NCBI RefSeq assembly: GCF_018760365.1
Contig: NZ_JAHIAB010000003.1
Coordinates: 248,001 to 312,000, forward strand
Length of the DNA stretch: 64,000 nt
Reading direction: 5' to 3'
From: Pseudooceanicola endophyticus
GTDB lineage: Bacteria > Pseudomonadota > Alphaproteobacteria > Rhodobacterales > Rhodobacteraceae
Position 1 is the stretch's first letter. The number at the start of each line of letters is the position of its first letter. Below the pieces are notes generated by a model. The model made no database searches. It saw only the letters and a list, made by a program, of their open reading frames with translations, and had not been told where the DNA came from. Of the stretch, positions 26,966 through 35,302 are shown piece after piece. The translations under genes were made by a program, and so were the position numbers.

Positions 26966-29824
26966 ATGTCCGGGCAAGGACGGATCACGGCGGTTCTGGG
27001 GCCGACGAACACCGGCAAGACGCATTACGCGATCGAACGCATGCTGGGGCACAGGACGGGGGTGATCGGCCTGCCGCTGCGCCTTCTGGCGCGCGAGGTC
27101 TACGACAAGATCGTCGCCATCCGCGGCCCCTCGGTGGTGGCGCTGGTGACCGGAGAGGAACGCATCGTGCCGCCGCGCACCCAGTACTGGGTCTGCACGG
27201 TCGAGGCGATGCCCGAAGGCATGGGCTGCGATTTCCTCGCCATTGATGAAATCCAGCTCTGCGCCGATCCCGAGCGCGGCCATGTCTTCACCGACCGGTT
27301 GCTGCGGGCGCGCGGGCGCAATGAGACCCTGTTCCTGGGCGCCGAGACCATGCGCGGCGTGATTGCCGATCTGGTGCCGGGGGCGGGGTTCATGAAGCGC
27401 GAGCGGATGTCGCAGCTGACCTATGCGGGATCGCGCAAGATTTCGCGGATGCCGGCGCGCTCGGCCGTGGTCGGGTTCTCGGTCGACAACATCTATGCCA
27501 TGGCCGAGCTGATCCGCCGCCAGAAGGGCGGCGCGGCGGTGGTCATGGGGGCGCTCAGTCCGCGGACCCGCAATGCCCAGGTCGAGCTTTATCAGAATGG
27601 TGACGTGGATTACCTGGTGGCGACCGATGCCATCGGGATGGGTCTGAACCTCGATGTGAATCACGTGGCGTTTTCGGCGCTGATGAAGTTCGACGGACGG
27701 CGGATGCGCGAATTGGCGCCGAACGAGCTGGCGCAGATCGCGGGCCGGGCCGGGCGCGGCATGTCGGATGGCACCTTTGGCGTGACGGGTGAGGCGCATT
27801 CCCTCGACGAGGAGGTGGTGGAGGCCATCACCGAGCATCGCTTCGCGCCGATCCGCAAGCTGCAGTGGCGCAACCCGCGTCTGAACTTCGGCTCGATCGA
27901 GGCGCTGATCCGGTCGCTGGAAGAGCCGCCGAAAGATGAGCGACTGTTGCGCGCGCGCGACGCCGACGACCTGATTGCGCTGAAGAACATGGCACGCGAT
28001 GCCGAAGTTTGTGCACGCGCCACCCAGGCCGACGGGGTGCGGCTGCTTTGGGACGTGGCGCGCATTCCCGATTTCCGCGGCATCAGCCAGAATGAACATG
28101 CGACGCTTCTGGCGCGGATTTTCGACTTCCTGCACGAGCGCGGCACGGTCCCGAACGAGTGGTTTGCCAAGCAGGTGAACCGCATCGACCGGGTCGATGG
28201 GGACATCGATGCGCTCTCGAAACGGCTGTCTTTCATCCGGACCTGGACTTACGTTGCGCAGCGCAAGGGCTGGGTCGATGACGAAAGTCATTGGCGTGGC
28301 GAGACAAGGGCGGTAGAAGACCGCTTGTCGGATGCGCTTCATGCGCGTCTGACCCAAAGATTTGTGGATCGGCGTACCAGCGTACTGTTGCGGCGGCTCA
28401 AGCAGAAGGAGGCCCTCTTGGCCGAAGTGAGTGATACTGGCGAAGTGACCGTCGAGGGTGAATTCGTGGGACGTCTGGAGGGCTTCCGGTTCCGCCAGGA
28501 CAAGGATGCGCAGGGGCAGGAGGCGAAGACGATCCGTCAGGCCAGCCTGCAGGCCCTGGTGCCGCATTTCAACCTCCGTGCGGACCGTTTCTACAACGCG
28601 CCCGATACCGAGATCGACTTCACCGAGCAGGGTGGCCTGATGTGGGGCACCGAGGCGGTGGGCAAGCTGATTGCGGGCTCCGAGCCGATGAAGCCCGAAG
28701 TGGTGGCCTTCGTCGACGAGGAAGCCGGCGCCGATGTGGCGCAGAAGGTGCAGCGTCGCCTGCAGCACTTCATCGACCGCAAGGTCGCGGCGCTGTTCGA
28801 GCCGCTGCTGAACCTTGGTCGTGACGAGGCGCTTTCGGGCCTGGCGCGCGGCTTTGCGTTCCGCATGGTCGAGAACCTGGGGATCATCCCGCGCGGCGAG
28901 GTGGCCGACGAGGTCAAGCAGCTGGACCAGGAGTCCCGTGGCGCACTGCGCAAGCACGGTGTGCGCTTTGGCCAGTACACGATCTTCCAGCCGCTTCTGC
29001 TGAAGCCCGCGCCGACCCGTCTGCGCCTGGTGCTGTGGTCGCTGTCGAAGGACCTGCAGGAATTCCCCGAGGCCCCGCCGCCGGGTCTGGTCACCGTGCC
29101 GGCCTCGCGCGATCTGCCGCAGGGCTATTTCGCCATGGCCGGTTACCGTGCTGCCGGCGAACGCGCGATCCGCATCGACATGCTGGAACGCCTGGCCGAC
29201 ATGCTGCGTCCCGAGGATTCGAAGGGCGGCTTCGAAGCCAAGGCCGACATGCTCTCGATCACGGGCATGACGCTGGAGCAGTTCGCGGACCTGATGCAGG
29301 GCCTGGGCTACAAGGCCGACAAGGGTGAGCGCGAGAAGGTCAAGGCGGAGGCCGTGGTGGCCCCGGACGCGGCCATCGAGGCCGCGCCCGAGGCGGCGAC
29401 CGGGGAAACCCCGGCCGCTGACGCCCCCGCGGAACCGGTGGCGCCGGAGGCCGTTGAGGCCGACGCGGCCGCCGAGGCTCCGCAAGGGGCCGAGACGGAC
29501 GCCGCTGCCGAGGACACCGCCCCCGAGATCGAGGTGTTCTACACCTTCACCTGGGGTGGCCGTGCCAACCGTCAGAATGCCCGTGGCGGGCGTCCGCAGG
29601 GCCGTGGCGCGCCGCGCGACGGCGCCCAGGGCGAACGTCCCCGTGGCAAGGGCGGCAAGCCCGGCCAGGGTCCCAAGGGCAAGGGCGGCAAGCCGCCGCG
29701 CCGCGACGGCGAGCGCAGCACCAAGGCCAAGACCTTCGAGGCCGCACCGCCCAAGAAGAAGGACCGGATCGATCCGGACAATCCCTTCGCGGCAGCCCTG
29801 ATGGGGCTCAAGGACAAGAGCTGA
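26966..29824 (+). CDS. SUV3-like superfamily 2 RNA/DNA helicase
   Basis: 952 aa. Walker A GPTNTGKT at residues 12-19, motif II DEIQ in DFLAIDEIQLC, and motif VI AQIAGRAGRG show an SF2 helicase of the SUV3 branch, to which the mitochondrial degradosome helicase belongs. Residues to about 770 are conserved helicase plus C-terminal domains. The last 160 are low-complexity: an Ala/Pro/Glu-rich acidic stretch, the segment FYTFTWGGR, then Gly/Arg/Lys-rich basic repeats ending in KKKDRIDPDNPFAAALMGL. The tail resembles an RNA-binding or degradosome-contact region. The gene is followed in the same direction by S4, ferredoxin and CarD genes. Confidence 0.88.
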   Translation: MSGQGRITAVLGPTNTGKTHYAIERMLGHRTGVIGLPLRLLAREVYDKIVAIRGPSVVALVTGEERIVPPRTQYWVCTVEAMPEGMGCDFLAIDEIQLCADPERGHVFTDRLLRARGRNETLFLGAETMRGVIADLVPGAGFMKRERMSQLTYAGSRKISRMPARSAVVGFSVDNIYAMAELIRRQKGGAAVVMGALSPRTRNAQVELYQNGDVDYLVATDAIGMGLNLDVNHVAFSALMKFDGRRMRELAPNELAQIAGRAGRGMSDGTFGVTGEAHSLDEEVVEAITEHRFAPIRKLQWRNPRLNFGSIEALIRSLEEPPKDERLLRARDADDLIALKNMARDAEVCARATQADGVRLLWDVARIPDFRGISQNEHATLLARIFDFLHERGTVPNEWFAKQVNRIDRVDGDIDALSKRLSFIRTWTYVAQRKGWVDDESHWRGETRAVEDRLSDALHARLTQRFVDRRTSVLLRRLKQKEALLAEVSDTGEVTVEGEFVGRLEGFRFRQDKDAQGQEAKTIRQASLQALVPHFNLRADRFYNAPDTEIDFTEQGGLMWGTEAVGKLIAGSEPMKPEVVAFVDEEAGADVAQKVQRRLQHFIDRKVAALFEPLLNLGRDEALSGLARGFAFRMVENLGIIPRGEVADEVKQLDQESRGALRKHGVRFGQYTIFQPLLLKPAPTRLRLVLWSLSKDLQEFPEAPPPGLVTVPASRDLPQGYFAMAGYRAAGERAIRIDMLERLADMLRPEDSKGGFEAKADMLSITGMTLEQFADLMQGLGYKADKGEREKVKAEAVVAPDAAIEAAPEAATGETPAADAPAEPVAPEAVEADAAAEAPQGAETDAAAEDTAPEIEVFYTFTWGGRANRQNARGGRPQGRGAPRDGAQGERPRGKGGKPGQGPKGKGGKPPRRDGERSTKAKTFEAAPPKKKDRIDPDNPFAAALMGLKDKS

Positions 29825-29826
29825 TC

Positions 29827-30213
29827 TTGTCCGACCCCGCCGCCCCCCGCATGCGCGCGGACAAATGGCTGTGGCAGGCCCGGTTCTTCAAGAGCCGGAG
29901 CCTTGCCGCCGCCTGCGCCGGGGGCGGCCACCTGCGGATCAATTCCGCCCATGTTTCCAAACCTTCCGCCAATGTTTCGCCCGGTGATGTGCTGACCTTC
30001 TCGCAGGGGCAGGCCATCCGGGTCATCAAGGTGCTGGCCATCGGCACCCGGCGCGGCCCCGCGAGTGAGGCGCAGACCCTCTACGAGGATCTCTCTCCGC
30101 CCGAGGTCCGGGAGAAACCCGTTCCGCCGATCGCCCGGATCGAAGGCAATTCTCGTCCCACCAAGCGCGACCGCAGGAAACTCGATCTTGATCGGCGCGA
30201 GGCGCTTGAATGA
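29827..30213 (+). CDS. S4-domain RNA-binding protein (Hsp15-like)
   Basis: 128 aa. S4 domain at about residues 8-75 (MRADKWLWQARFFKSRSLAAA...GHLRINSAHVSKPSANVSPGDVLTF). Hsp15 proteins bind the 50S subunit with a blocked peptidyl-tRNA. The start is taken as TTG at 29827, 2 nt after the helicase stop with AAGGACAAGAG upstream; an ATG at 29851 is the alternative and has no ribosome-binding site. The C-terminus is basic (RPTKRDRRKLDLDRRE). Confidence 0.82.
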   Translation: MSDPAAPRMRADKWLWQARFFKSRSLAAACAGGGHLRINSAHVSKPSANVSPGDVLTFSQGQAIRVIKVLAIGTRRGPASEAQTLYEDLSPPEVREKPVPPIARIEGNSRPTKRDRRKLDLDRREALE

Positions 30214-30262
30214 TCCCGGGGGCTGGTCTAGTCAGGCCTCCGAGCGAATTCGAGAGTAAGCC

Positions 30263-30601
30263 ATGACCTACGTCGTCACCGAGAACTGTATCGCCTGCAA
30301 GTACACCGACTGCGTCGAAGTCTGTCCGGTGGATTGCTTCTATGAAGGCGAGAACACCCTGGTGATCCATCCGGACGAATGCATCGATTGCGGCGTCTGC
30401 GAACCGGAATGCCCCGCCGATGCGATCCGCCCGGATACCGAGCCGGACATGGAGAAGTGGGTCGAATTCAACCGCAAATACGCCGAGCTCTGGCCGGTGA
30501 TCATCACCAAGAAAGAGCCGATGGACGGCTACGAGGAACGCGACGGCGAGACCGGCAAGATGGAGAAGTACTTCTCCGAAGCGCCGGGCGAAGGCGGCTG
30601 A
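30263..30601 (+). CDS. fdxA: 7Fe ferredoxin
   Basis: 112 aa. Cysteines at 9, 17 and 50 bind a [3Fe-4S] cluster and those at 21, 40, 43 and 46 a [4Fe-4S] cluster, the exact spacing of the FdxA type (Cys12 and Cys25 are extra). The C-terminal extension of about 50 aa is also typical. It transfers electrons in the cytoplasm. Ordered helicase, S4, fdxA, carD as in other Rhodobacteraceae. Confidence 0.95.
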   Translation: MTYVVTENCIACKYTDCVEVCPVDCFYEGENTLVIHPDECIDCGVCEPECPADAIRPDTEPDMEKWVEFNRKYAELWPVIITKKEPMDGYEERDGETGKMEKYFSEAPGEGG

Positions 30602-30648
30602 TCCCCCTCCGGGGCACGCGTTCCACCGCAAGACGGTATCCGGACCCT

Positions 30649-30680
30649 CTGCCCGGGCGCGATCTGCGGCGCCGGGGCAG
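30649..30680 (+). terminator. Hairpin after fdxA
   Basis: 12-bp stem with one mismatch (30649-30660 with 30669-30680), 8-nt loop, 48 nt after the fdxA stop. It has no T-run, so its termination role is uncertain. Confidence 0.35.
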
Positions 30681-30816
30681 GGAGAGTGCAGAAGGCTTCC
30701 AAAGCGCCCGATTCTGTGCTATATCTGGTACCCACACATGACAAAACATGCCCCTAAGGGGTCCCGGCGCGTGTCTCGCGACGAGATCCGTTTCTGAAGA
30801 GAGTTCCAACACGTTT

Positions 30817-30845
30817 GGTGCCGTACTCCGGCGCCGGGCGTTTTC
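30817..30845 (+). promoter_or_regulatory. Leader hairpin upstream of carD
   Basis: GGTGCCG-TACTC-CGGCGCC (30817-30835, one G-U pair) followed by GGGCGTTTTCG, placed in the 282-nt gap before carD. It resembles a small attenuator, but it could equally be incidental in GC-rich DNA. Confidence 0.3.
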
Positions 30846-30883
30846 GTGCTCTCTGCGACTAGGGTATCTGAGGAAGAACCTGT

Positions 30884-31393
30884 ATGACCAAGTCCAAGTC
30901 CCCCGAGTTTCGTCCGAACGAGTTCGTTGTTTACCCGGCCCATGGCGTGGGTCAGATCATGTCGATCGAACAACAGGAAATCGCCGGCATCTCCCTGGAA
31001 CTCTTCGTGATTTCCTTCGAGAAGGACAAGATGACCCTGCGTGTGCCCACGCATAAGGCGACGGAAGTTGGCATGCGCAGCCTGTCCACCCCCGAAGTGG
31101 TGAGCCAGGCCATGAAGACCCTGAAGGGCAAGGCCAAGGTGAAACGTGCCATGTGGTCGCGCCGGGCCCAGGAATACGAACAGAAGATCAACTCGGGCGA
31201 CCTGATCGCCATCGCCGAAGTGGTGCGCGACCTGCACCGCAGCGATGACCAGCGCGAACAGTCCTACTCCGAGCGTCAGCTTTACGAAGCCGCGCTGGAG
31301 CGGCTGACCCGCGAAGTCGCTGCCGTGTCCGGTGCCGACGAAGTCGCGGCTGCAAAGCAGGTGGACGAGGTTCTGGTCGGCCGCGCCGCCTGA
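30884..31393 (+). CDS. carD: CarD-family transcriptional regulator
   Basis: 169 aa. The N-terminal RNA polymerase-interacting domain (about 8-65: NEFVVYPAHGVGQIMSIEQQEIAGISLELFVISFEKDKMTLRVP) is followed by a helical DNA-binding domain of about 100 aa (VVRDLHRSDDQREQSYSERQLYEAALERLTREVAAVSG). CarD stabilises open complexes, particularly at rRNA promoters. In Rhodobacter sphaeroides it acts at most promoters because the -7T is rare there. A terminator follows. It is transcribed separately from fdxA, whose stop is 282 nt upstream. Confidence 0.95.
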   Translation: MTKSKSPEFRPNEFVVYPAHGVGQIMSIEQQEIAGISLELFVISFEKDKMTLRVPTHKATEVGMRSLSTPEVVSQAMKTLKGKAKVKRAMWSRRAQEYEQKINSGDLIAIAEVVRDLHRSDDQREQSYSERQLYEAALERLTREVAAVSGADEVAAAKQVDEVLVGRAA

Positions 31394-31414
31394 TCCTTTC
31401 CGAGACCGAACAGG

Positions 31415-31446
31415 GGGCCGTGCCGCAGGGCGCGGCCCTTTTGCTT
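31415..31446 (+). terminator. Intrinsic terminator after carD
   Basis: 10-bp stem with one G-U pair (31415-31424 with 31429-31438), GCAG loop, TTTTGCTT after it. Confidence 0.88.
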
Positions 31447-31472
31447 GGGGCGACTCCCGGCCGGGTCCCGGA

Positions 31473-32210
31473 TCAGCCCGGCATCAGCACCAGCAGCACC
31501 GCGACCTCGGCCATCTGCTGACTGGCGCCCAGAACGTCGCCGGTCTGGCCGCCGATCTTCGCCAGTGCCAGCCGCGCGGTCAGGGCCACGGCCAGCGCGG
31601 CCCCGATCAGGGCGCTGATCCCCGACAGACCGCAGATCCCGAATAGCACCAGCAATGCCAGCGCGATGGCCAGGCCCGCACCCAGGGCGCCGGGGCGACC
31701 GACGGCGCGCGACAATCCGTTCTCCCGCGCCGGGGGCAAGGCCGCCATCACCCCGGCCATCGCCGCCCGCGACACCGTGCCAGCGGCCACCATGGCCGTG
31801 ATCCCGGCCCATGGCGAGGCGGCGAAAAGCGCGCTCAGCGCCGCCCAGCGGGCGCCCAGCGACAGCACCAGCGCGATCACCCCGAAGGCGCCGATCCGGC
31901 TGTCCTTCATGATCTCCAGCCGTCGCTCCGGGGTCTGGCCACCCCAAAGCCCGTCGGCCATGTCGGCCAGCCCGTCCTCGTGCAGCGCGCCTCCCAGCAT
32001 CACGGCGGCCAGCAGCGCCAGCAGGGCCGCCGCCCCGGGCGCCAGCCCCAGCCCCAGCGTCAGCGCCCCGATCCCCCCGGCAATGGCGCCCAGCACCACG
32101 CCGGCCAGTGGCCAGGCCCAGGCCCCGGCGGCGCCGCGCGCCTGGTGGGCCGGCAGGGGCAGGCGGCTCAGCAGGCTCAGCGCCCCCAGCAGGTCATCCC
32201 ATGCTCTCAC
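31473..32210 (-). CDS. cobS: Adenosylcobinamide-GDP ribazoletransferase
   Basis: Joins alpha-ribazole to adenosylcobinamide-GDP in the last step of cobalamin assembly; inner-membrane protein with about 6-7 hydrophobic helices. 245 aa. The conserved metal-binding motif is [15 protein letters not shown]. The start is the GTG at 32210 ([20 protein letters not shown]), with AAAGAGGG upstream; no ATG exists nearby and the longer frame is not CobS-like. It is divergent from cobT with a 76-nt gap; I see no cobalamin riboswitch in that gap. Confidence 0.93.
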   Translation of the reverse strand: MRAWDDLLGALSLLSRLPLPAHQARGAAGAWAWPLAGVVLGAIAGGIGALTLGLGLAPGAAALLALLAAVMLGGALHEDGLADMADGLWGGQTPERRLEIMKDSRIGAFGVIALVLSLGARWAALSALFAASPWAGITAMVAAGTVSRAAMAGVMAALPPARENGLSRAVGRPGALGAGLAIALALLVLFGICGLSGISALIGAALAVALTARLALAKIGGQTGDVLGASQQMAEVAVLLVLMPG

Positions 32211-32286
32211 GTCAGCCCTCTTTCCTGTTGCTCCGATGCTGGGACGGGTTAGACACACAGGCGCCACCAAATGCAACGGATGGACC

Positions 32287-33297
32287 ATGACCGATACGCT
32301 CTCTTCCCTCGATGACCTCCGCCGGGCGCTGGCCGCTGCCCCGGGCGCCGATGCCGCCGCCCGCACCGCCGCCGAGGACCGCAATGCCCAGCTGACCAAG
32401 CCGCCTGGCGCGCTCGGCCGTCTGGAAGAGCTGGCGATCTGGTATGCCGGCTGGCGCGGCGATGCCCGCCCGCAGCTGCGAGCCCCCCAGGCGCTGGTCT
32501 TCGCCGCCAATCACGGCGTGACGAAACAGGGCATCTCGGCTTTCCCGGCCGAGGTCACCGCCCAGATGGTCGAGAATTTCCGCCATAACGGCGCCGGGAT
32601 CAACGCGCTCGCCGGCCATGTCGGCTGCGCCATGTCGATCCATCCGATCCAGCTCGACCGGCCCACCGCCGATTTCTCCGAAGGTCCCGCGATGAGCGAG
32701 ACTGAGCTGCTGGAGGCCCTCAACATCGGCTGGCAGGCGGTCGATCCCGCCGCCGACCTGCTGATCACCGGAGAGATGGGGATCGGCAACACCACCTCCG
32801 CCGCCGCGATCTCCCATGCGCTGTTCGGAGGCGAGGCCGCCGACTGGGCCGGGCGCGGCACCGGCCTCGATGACGCCGGCGTGGCGCTGAAAGCCCGTGT
32901 CATCGCAAGCGCGGTCGCCCTCAATGCCCCGAAAACCGGCTTCGAGACGCTGCGCTGCCTCGGCGGTCGCGAGGTTGCCGCCATGGCCGGCGCCATCGCC
33001 CGGGCACGCACCCTGCGCATCCCGGTGATCCTCGATGGCTACATCTGCAGCGCCGCCGCCGCCTGCCTCGCCGCAGAGGTCCCCGCGGCCCTCGATCACG
33101 CCGTCGCCGGCCATGCCAGCGCCGAGGTCGCCCATCCGGCGCTGCTCGCGCGTCTCGGCAAGGCGCCGCTGCTGACACTGGGTCTGCGCCTGGGCGAGGG
33201 CACCGGGGCCGCCGTCGCGATCAACCTGCTGGCCGCCGCCCTTGCCGCCCACAACGGCATGGCCACCTTCGCCGAAGCCGGCGTCTCGGAGGGCTGA
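32287..33297 (+). CDS. cobT: Nicotinate-nucleotide-dimethylbenzimidazole phosphoribosyltransferase
   Basis: Makes alpha-ribazole phosphate for the lower ligand of cobalamin, the step before CobS. 336 aa, normal length. Blocks seen are [23 protein letters not shown], the [13 protein letters not shown] and GEMGIGNTT segments, and the catalytic Glu of [11 protein letters not shown] near the C-terminus. The start at 32287 follows the sequence GGACC; the frame is open upstream but the CobT N-terminus begins here. Divergent from cobS, so the two probably share a regulatory region. Confidence 0.96.
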   Translation: MTDTLSSLDDLRRALAAAPGADAAARTAAEDRNAQLTKPPGALGRLEELAIWYAGWRGDARPQLRAPQALVFAANHGVTKQGISAFPAEVTAQMVENFRHNGAGINALAGHVGCAMSIHPIQLDRPTADFSEGPAMSETELLEALNIGWQAVDPAADLLITGEMGIGNTTSAAAISHALFGGEAADWAGRGTGLDDAGVALKARVIASAVALNAPKTGFETLRCLGGREVAAMAGAIARARTLRIPVILDGYICSAAAACLAAEVPAALDHAVAGHASAEVAHPALLARLGKAPLLTLGLRLGEGTGAAVAINLLAAALAAHNGMATFAEAGVSEG

Positions 33298-33306
33298 CCG
33301 GCTCTC

Positions 33307-33341
33307 TCATCTGGCCATAAATATCCCCGCCGGAGGCATGG
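33307..33341 (+). repeat. Dispersed 3' repeat, copy D (short type)
   Basis: Begins 9 nt after the cobT stop, same direction: TCATCTGGCC-AT-AAATATCCCC then GCCGGAGGCATGG. The second half is identical in type to copy A; the first half matches B and C. Confidence 0.75.
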
Positions 33342-33396
33342 CGCGACCCGTCAGGGCCGCGCCATTTCCTTGTCCCGCCGCCGCCGTGCCGACCCC

Positions 33397-35262
33397 TCAG
33401 GCGGCATCGTCCCGGTCCGTCTTCTGCGCCAGCAGCGCCGCCTCCAGGTCCTTCTGCAATTCCTTCGAACGCGCGATATAGGCGGCGTTCTTCAGCGTCG
33501 GCACCTCGGGGTCCCACAGCTCGGCCAGCTCGCGCACCGCCTTGCGGTCGTGATGGAAAAAGATCTTCTCCGCTTCGGCGGCCTCGAACTCGGTCAACCC
33601 GATGTTCTCCAGCACGTAGCGCCCGGCGCGCAGCGAACTGTCGAAGGTCTCGCGCACGATGTCGTCGGCACCCGCCTTGTAGAGGCGGAAGACATGGGGC
33701 CGGTCATAGGCGCGGGCGATGATATGCAGGTCGGGCCGCTGCGCCCGCGCGTAGGAGACCAGCTGGGTCACGGCCTCGGGGCTGTCCATGGCGGCGACCA
33801 GCACCCGGGCCTCCTGCAGGCCGGCGGCGTGCAGGATGTCGGGCCGGGTCGGATCGCCGAAATAGCCCTTGAAGCCGAAGCGTCGCATCAGCTCGATCGT
33901 GGTCATGTCGTGGTCCAGAACCACCGTCTCGAAGCCGGAACTCTGGACCATCCGGTTGACGATCTGTCCGAAGCGCCCGATTCCGGCGATGATGACCGGG
34001 CCGCGATCCTCGATCGTGTCGGCCTCCCGCGTCTCCGGGCCGCCCTCCGCCATCCGCCGCGACAGCACGTCGTAAAGGATGAAGACCAGCGGCGTCATCA
34101 GCATGGTCAGGGTGATCGCCAGCAGCACCCGGGCGGCCAGTTCCGAAGGCAGGACCGAGAGCCGTTCCGAGAAGCTGACCAGAACGAAGCCGAATTCCCC
34201 CGCCTGGGCCAGCGCCAGGGTGAACAGCATCAGGTTGCGCCGGCGCAGCCGGAAGATCAGCCCGAGGCCGCACAGGATCAGCCATTTCAGCGCCATCACC
34301 CCGACGGCCATCCCGATGATCGGCAGCGGATCCCCGAACAGCGTCGAAAAGTCGATCCCGGCGCCCACGGTGATGAAGAACAGCCCCAGCAGCAGGCCCT
34401 TGAAGGGCTGGATGTCGCTTTCAAGTTCATGGCGGAACGGGCTGTTGGCCAGCACGACGCCGGCCAGGAAGGTGCCAAGCGCGGGCGACAGCCCCACCAG
34501 GGTCATCACGAAGGCGATGCCGATCACGATGGCAAGGGCAAAGGCGGTGTACATCTCGGGCAGGCGGGCGGCATGGATGAAGCGGAACACCGGCCCCACC
34601 AGATAGGCGCCCGAGAGCACCACCACCGCAACCGCGCCCAGCGTGACCAGCGTCGCGCCCCAGCCCGGCAGGCTGTCGATGAGCGAGCGGGCCGCCTCGA
34701 CCGCCTGGGGCGCTTCCGATGCGCCATGCAGCGCAGCCCCCTCTGCCGGGGCCAGCGCCAACAACGGCAGGAAGGCGATCATCGGGATCACCGCGATGTC
34801 CTGCGTCAGCAGCACCGCGAAGGCCGACCGTCCGCCCTGGGTCTGGATCAGCCCCTTTTCCGAGAGCGTCTGCAACACGATCGCGGTTGAGGACAGCGCC
34901 AGGATCATCCCCACCGCCATTGCTTCGCGCCACTCAAGCCCCAGCACCATGCCCGCGCCCATCACGGCGGCGCCGGTCAGCACCACCTGCAACCCGCCCA
35001 GCCCCAGCAGCTTGTGGCGCATGTTCCACAGCGCGCGGGGCTCCAGCTCCAGCCCGATCAGGAACAGCATCATCACCACGCCGAATTCGGCGAAGCTTTG
35101 CAGCGAATGGGTTTCCTGGCCGACCAGATGCAGTGCCGGGCCGATGATGATACCGGCGGCCAGGTAACCCAGCACAGATCCCAGGCCCAGGCGCGCGGCG
35201 ATGGGCACGGCGATCACCGCGGCCAGCAGGTAGATCGTCGCCTGGTAGAGAAAGCCTTCCAT
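33397..35262 (-). CDS. Kef-type K+/H+ antiporter with RCK domain
   Basis: 621 aa CPA2 monovalent cation:proton antiporter, inner membrane. About 12 helices (residues 1-390: MEGFLYQATIYLLAAVIAVPIAARLG; LGLGSVLGYLAAGIIIGP; ALSSTAIVLQTLSEKG with the family S-T-A/V motif), then a cytoplasmic TrkA-N/RCK domain from about residue 415 (VIIAGIGRFGQIVNRM... Rossmann GxGxxG). Similar to KefB/KefC, which export potassium under electrophile stress when glutathione adducts bind. No separate ancillary KefF/KefG gene is adjacent. The start at 35262 has GGAGGGACC before ATG. Confidence 0.92.
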   Translation of the reverse strand: MEGFLYQATIYLLAAVIAVPIAARLGLGSVLGYLAAGIIIGPALHLVGQETHSLQSFAEFGVVMMLFLIGLELEPRALWNMRHKLLGLGGLQVVLTGAAVMGAGMVLGLEWREAMAVGMILALSSTAIVLQTLSEKGLIQTQGGRSAFAVLLTQDIAVIPMIAFLPLLALAPAEGAALHGASEAPQAVEAARSLIDSLPGWGATLVTLGAVAVVVLSGAYLVGPVFRFIHAARLPEMYTAFALAIVIGIAFVMTLVGLSPALGTFLAGVVLANSPFRHELESDIQPFKGLLLGLFFITVGAGIDFSTLFGDPLPIIGMAVGVMALKWLILCGLGLIFRLRRRNLMLFTLALAQAGEFGFVLVSFSERLSVLPSELAARVLLAITLTMLMTPLVFILYDVLSRRMAEGGPETREADTIEDRGPVIIAGIGRFGQIVNRMVQSSGFETVVLDHDMTTIELMRRFGFKGYFGDPTRPDILHAAGLQEARVLVAAMDSPEAVTQLVSYARAQRPDLHIIARAYDRPHVFRLYKAGADDIVRETFDSSLRAGRYVLENIGLTEFEAAEAEKIFFHHDRKAVRELAELWDPEVPTLKNAAYIARSKELQKDLEAALLAQKTDRDDAA

Positions 35263-35302
35263 GGTCCCTCCTTGGGGGTGCGGGCCGGTCCGGGGCGGGA
35301 CC

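Noticed and set aside
26756-29485. A 909-codon minus-strand frame opposite the SUV3-like helicase
   Set aside because: Same reason: antisense of a real helicase gene with complete motifs.
32211-32286. Possible cobalamin riboswitch between cobS and cobT
   Set aside because: The gap is only 76 nt and I could not find the B12-box or the needed secondary structure.
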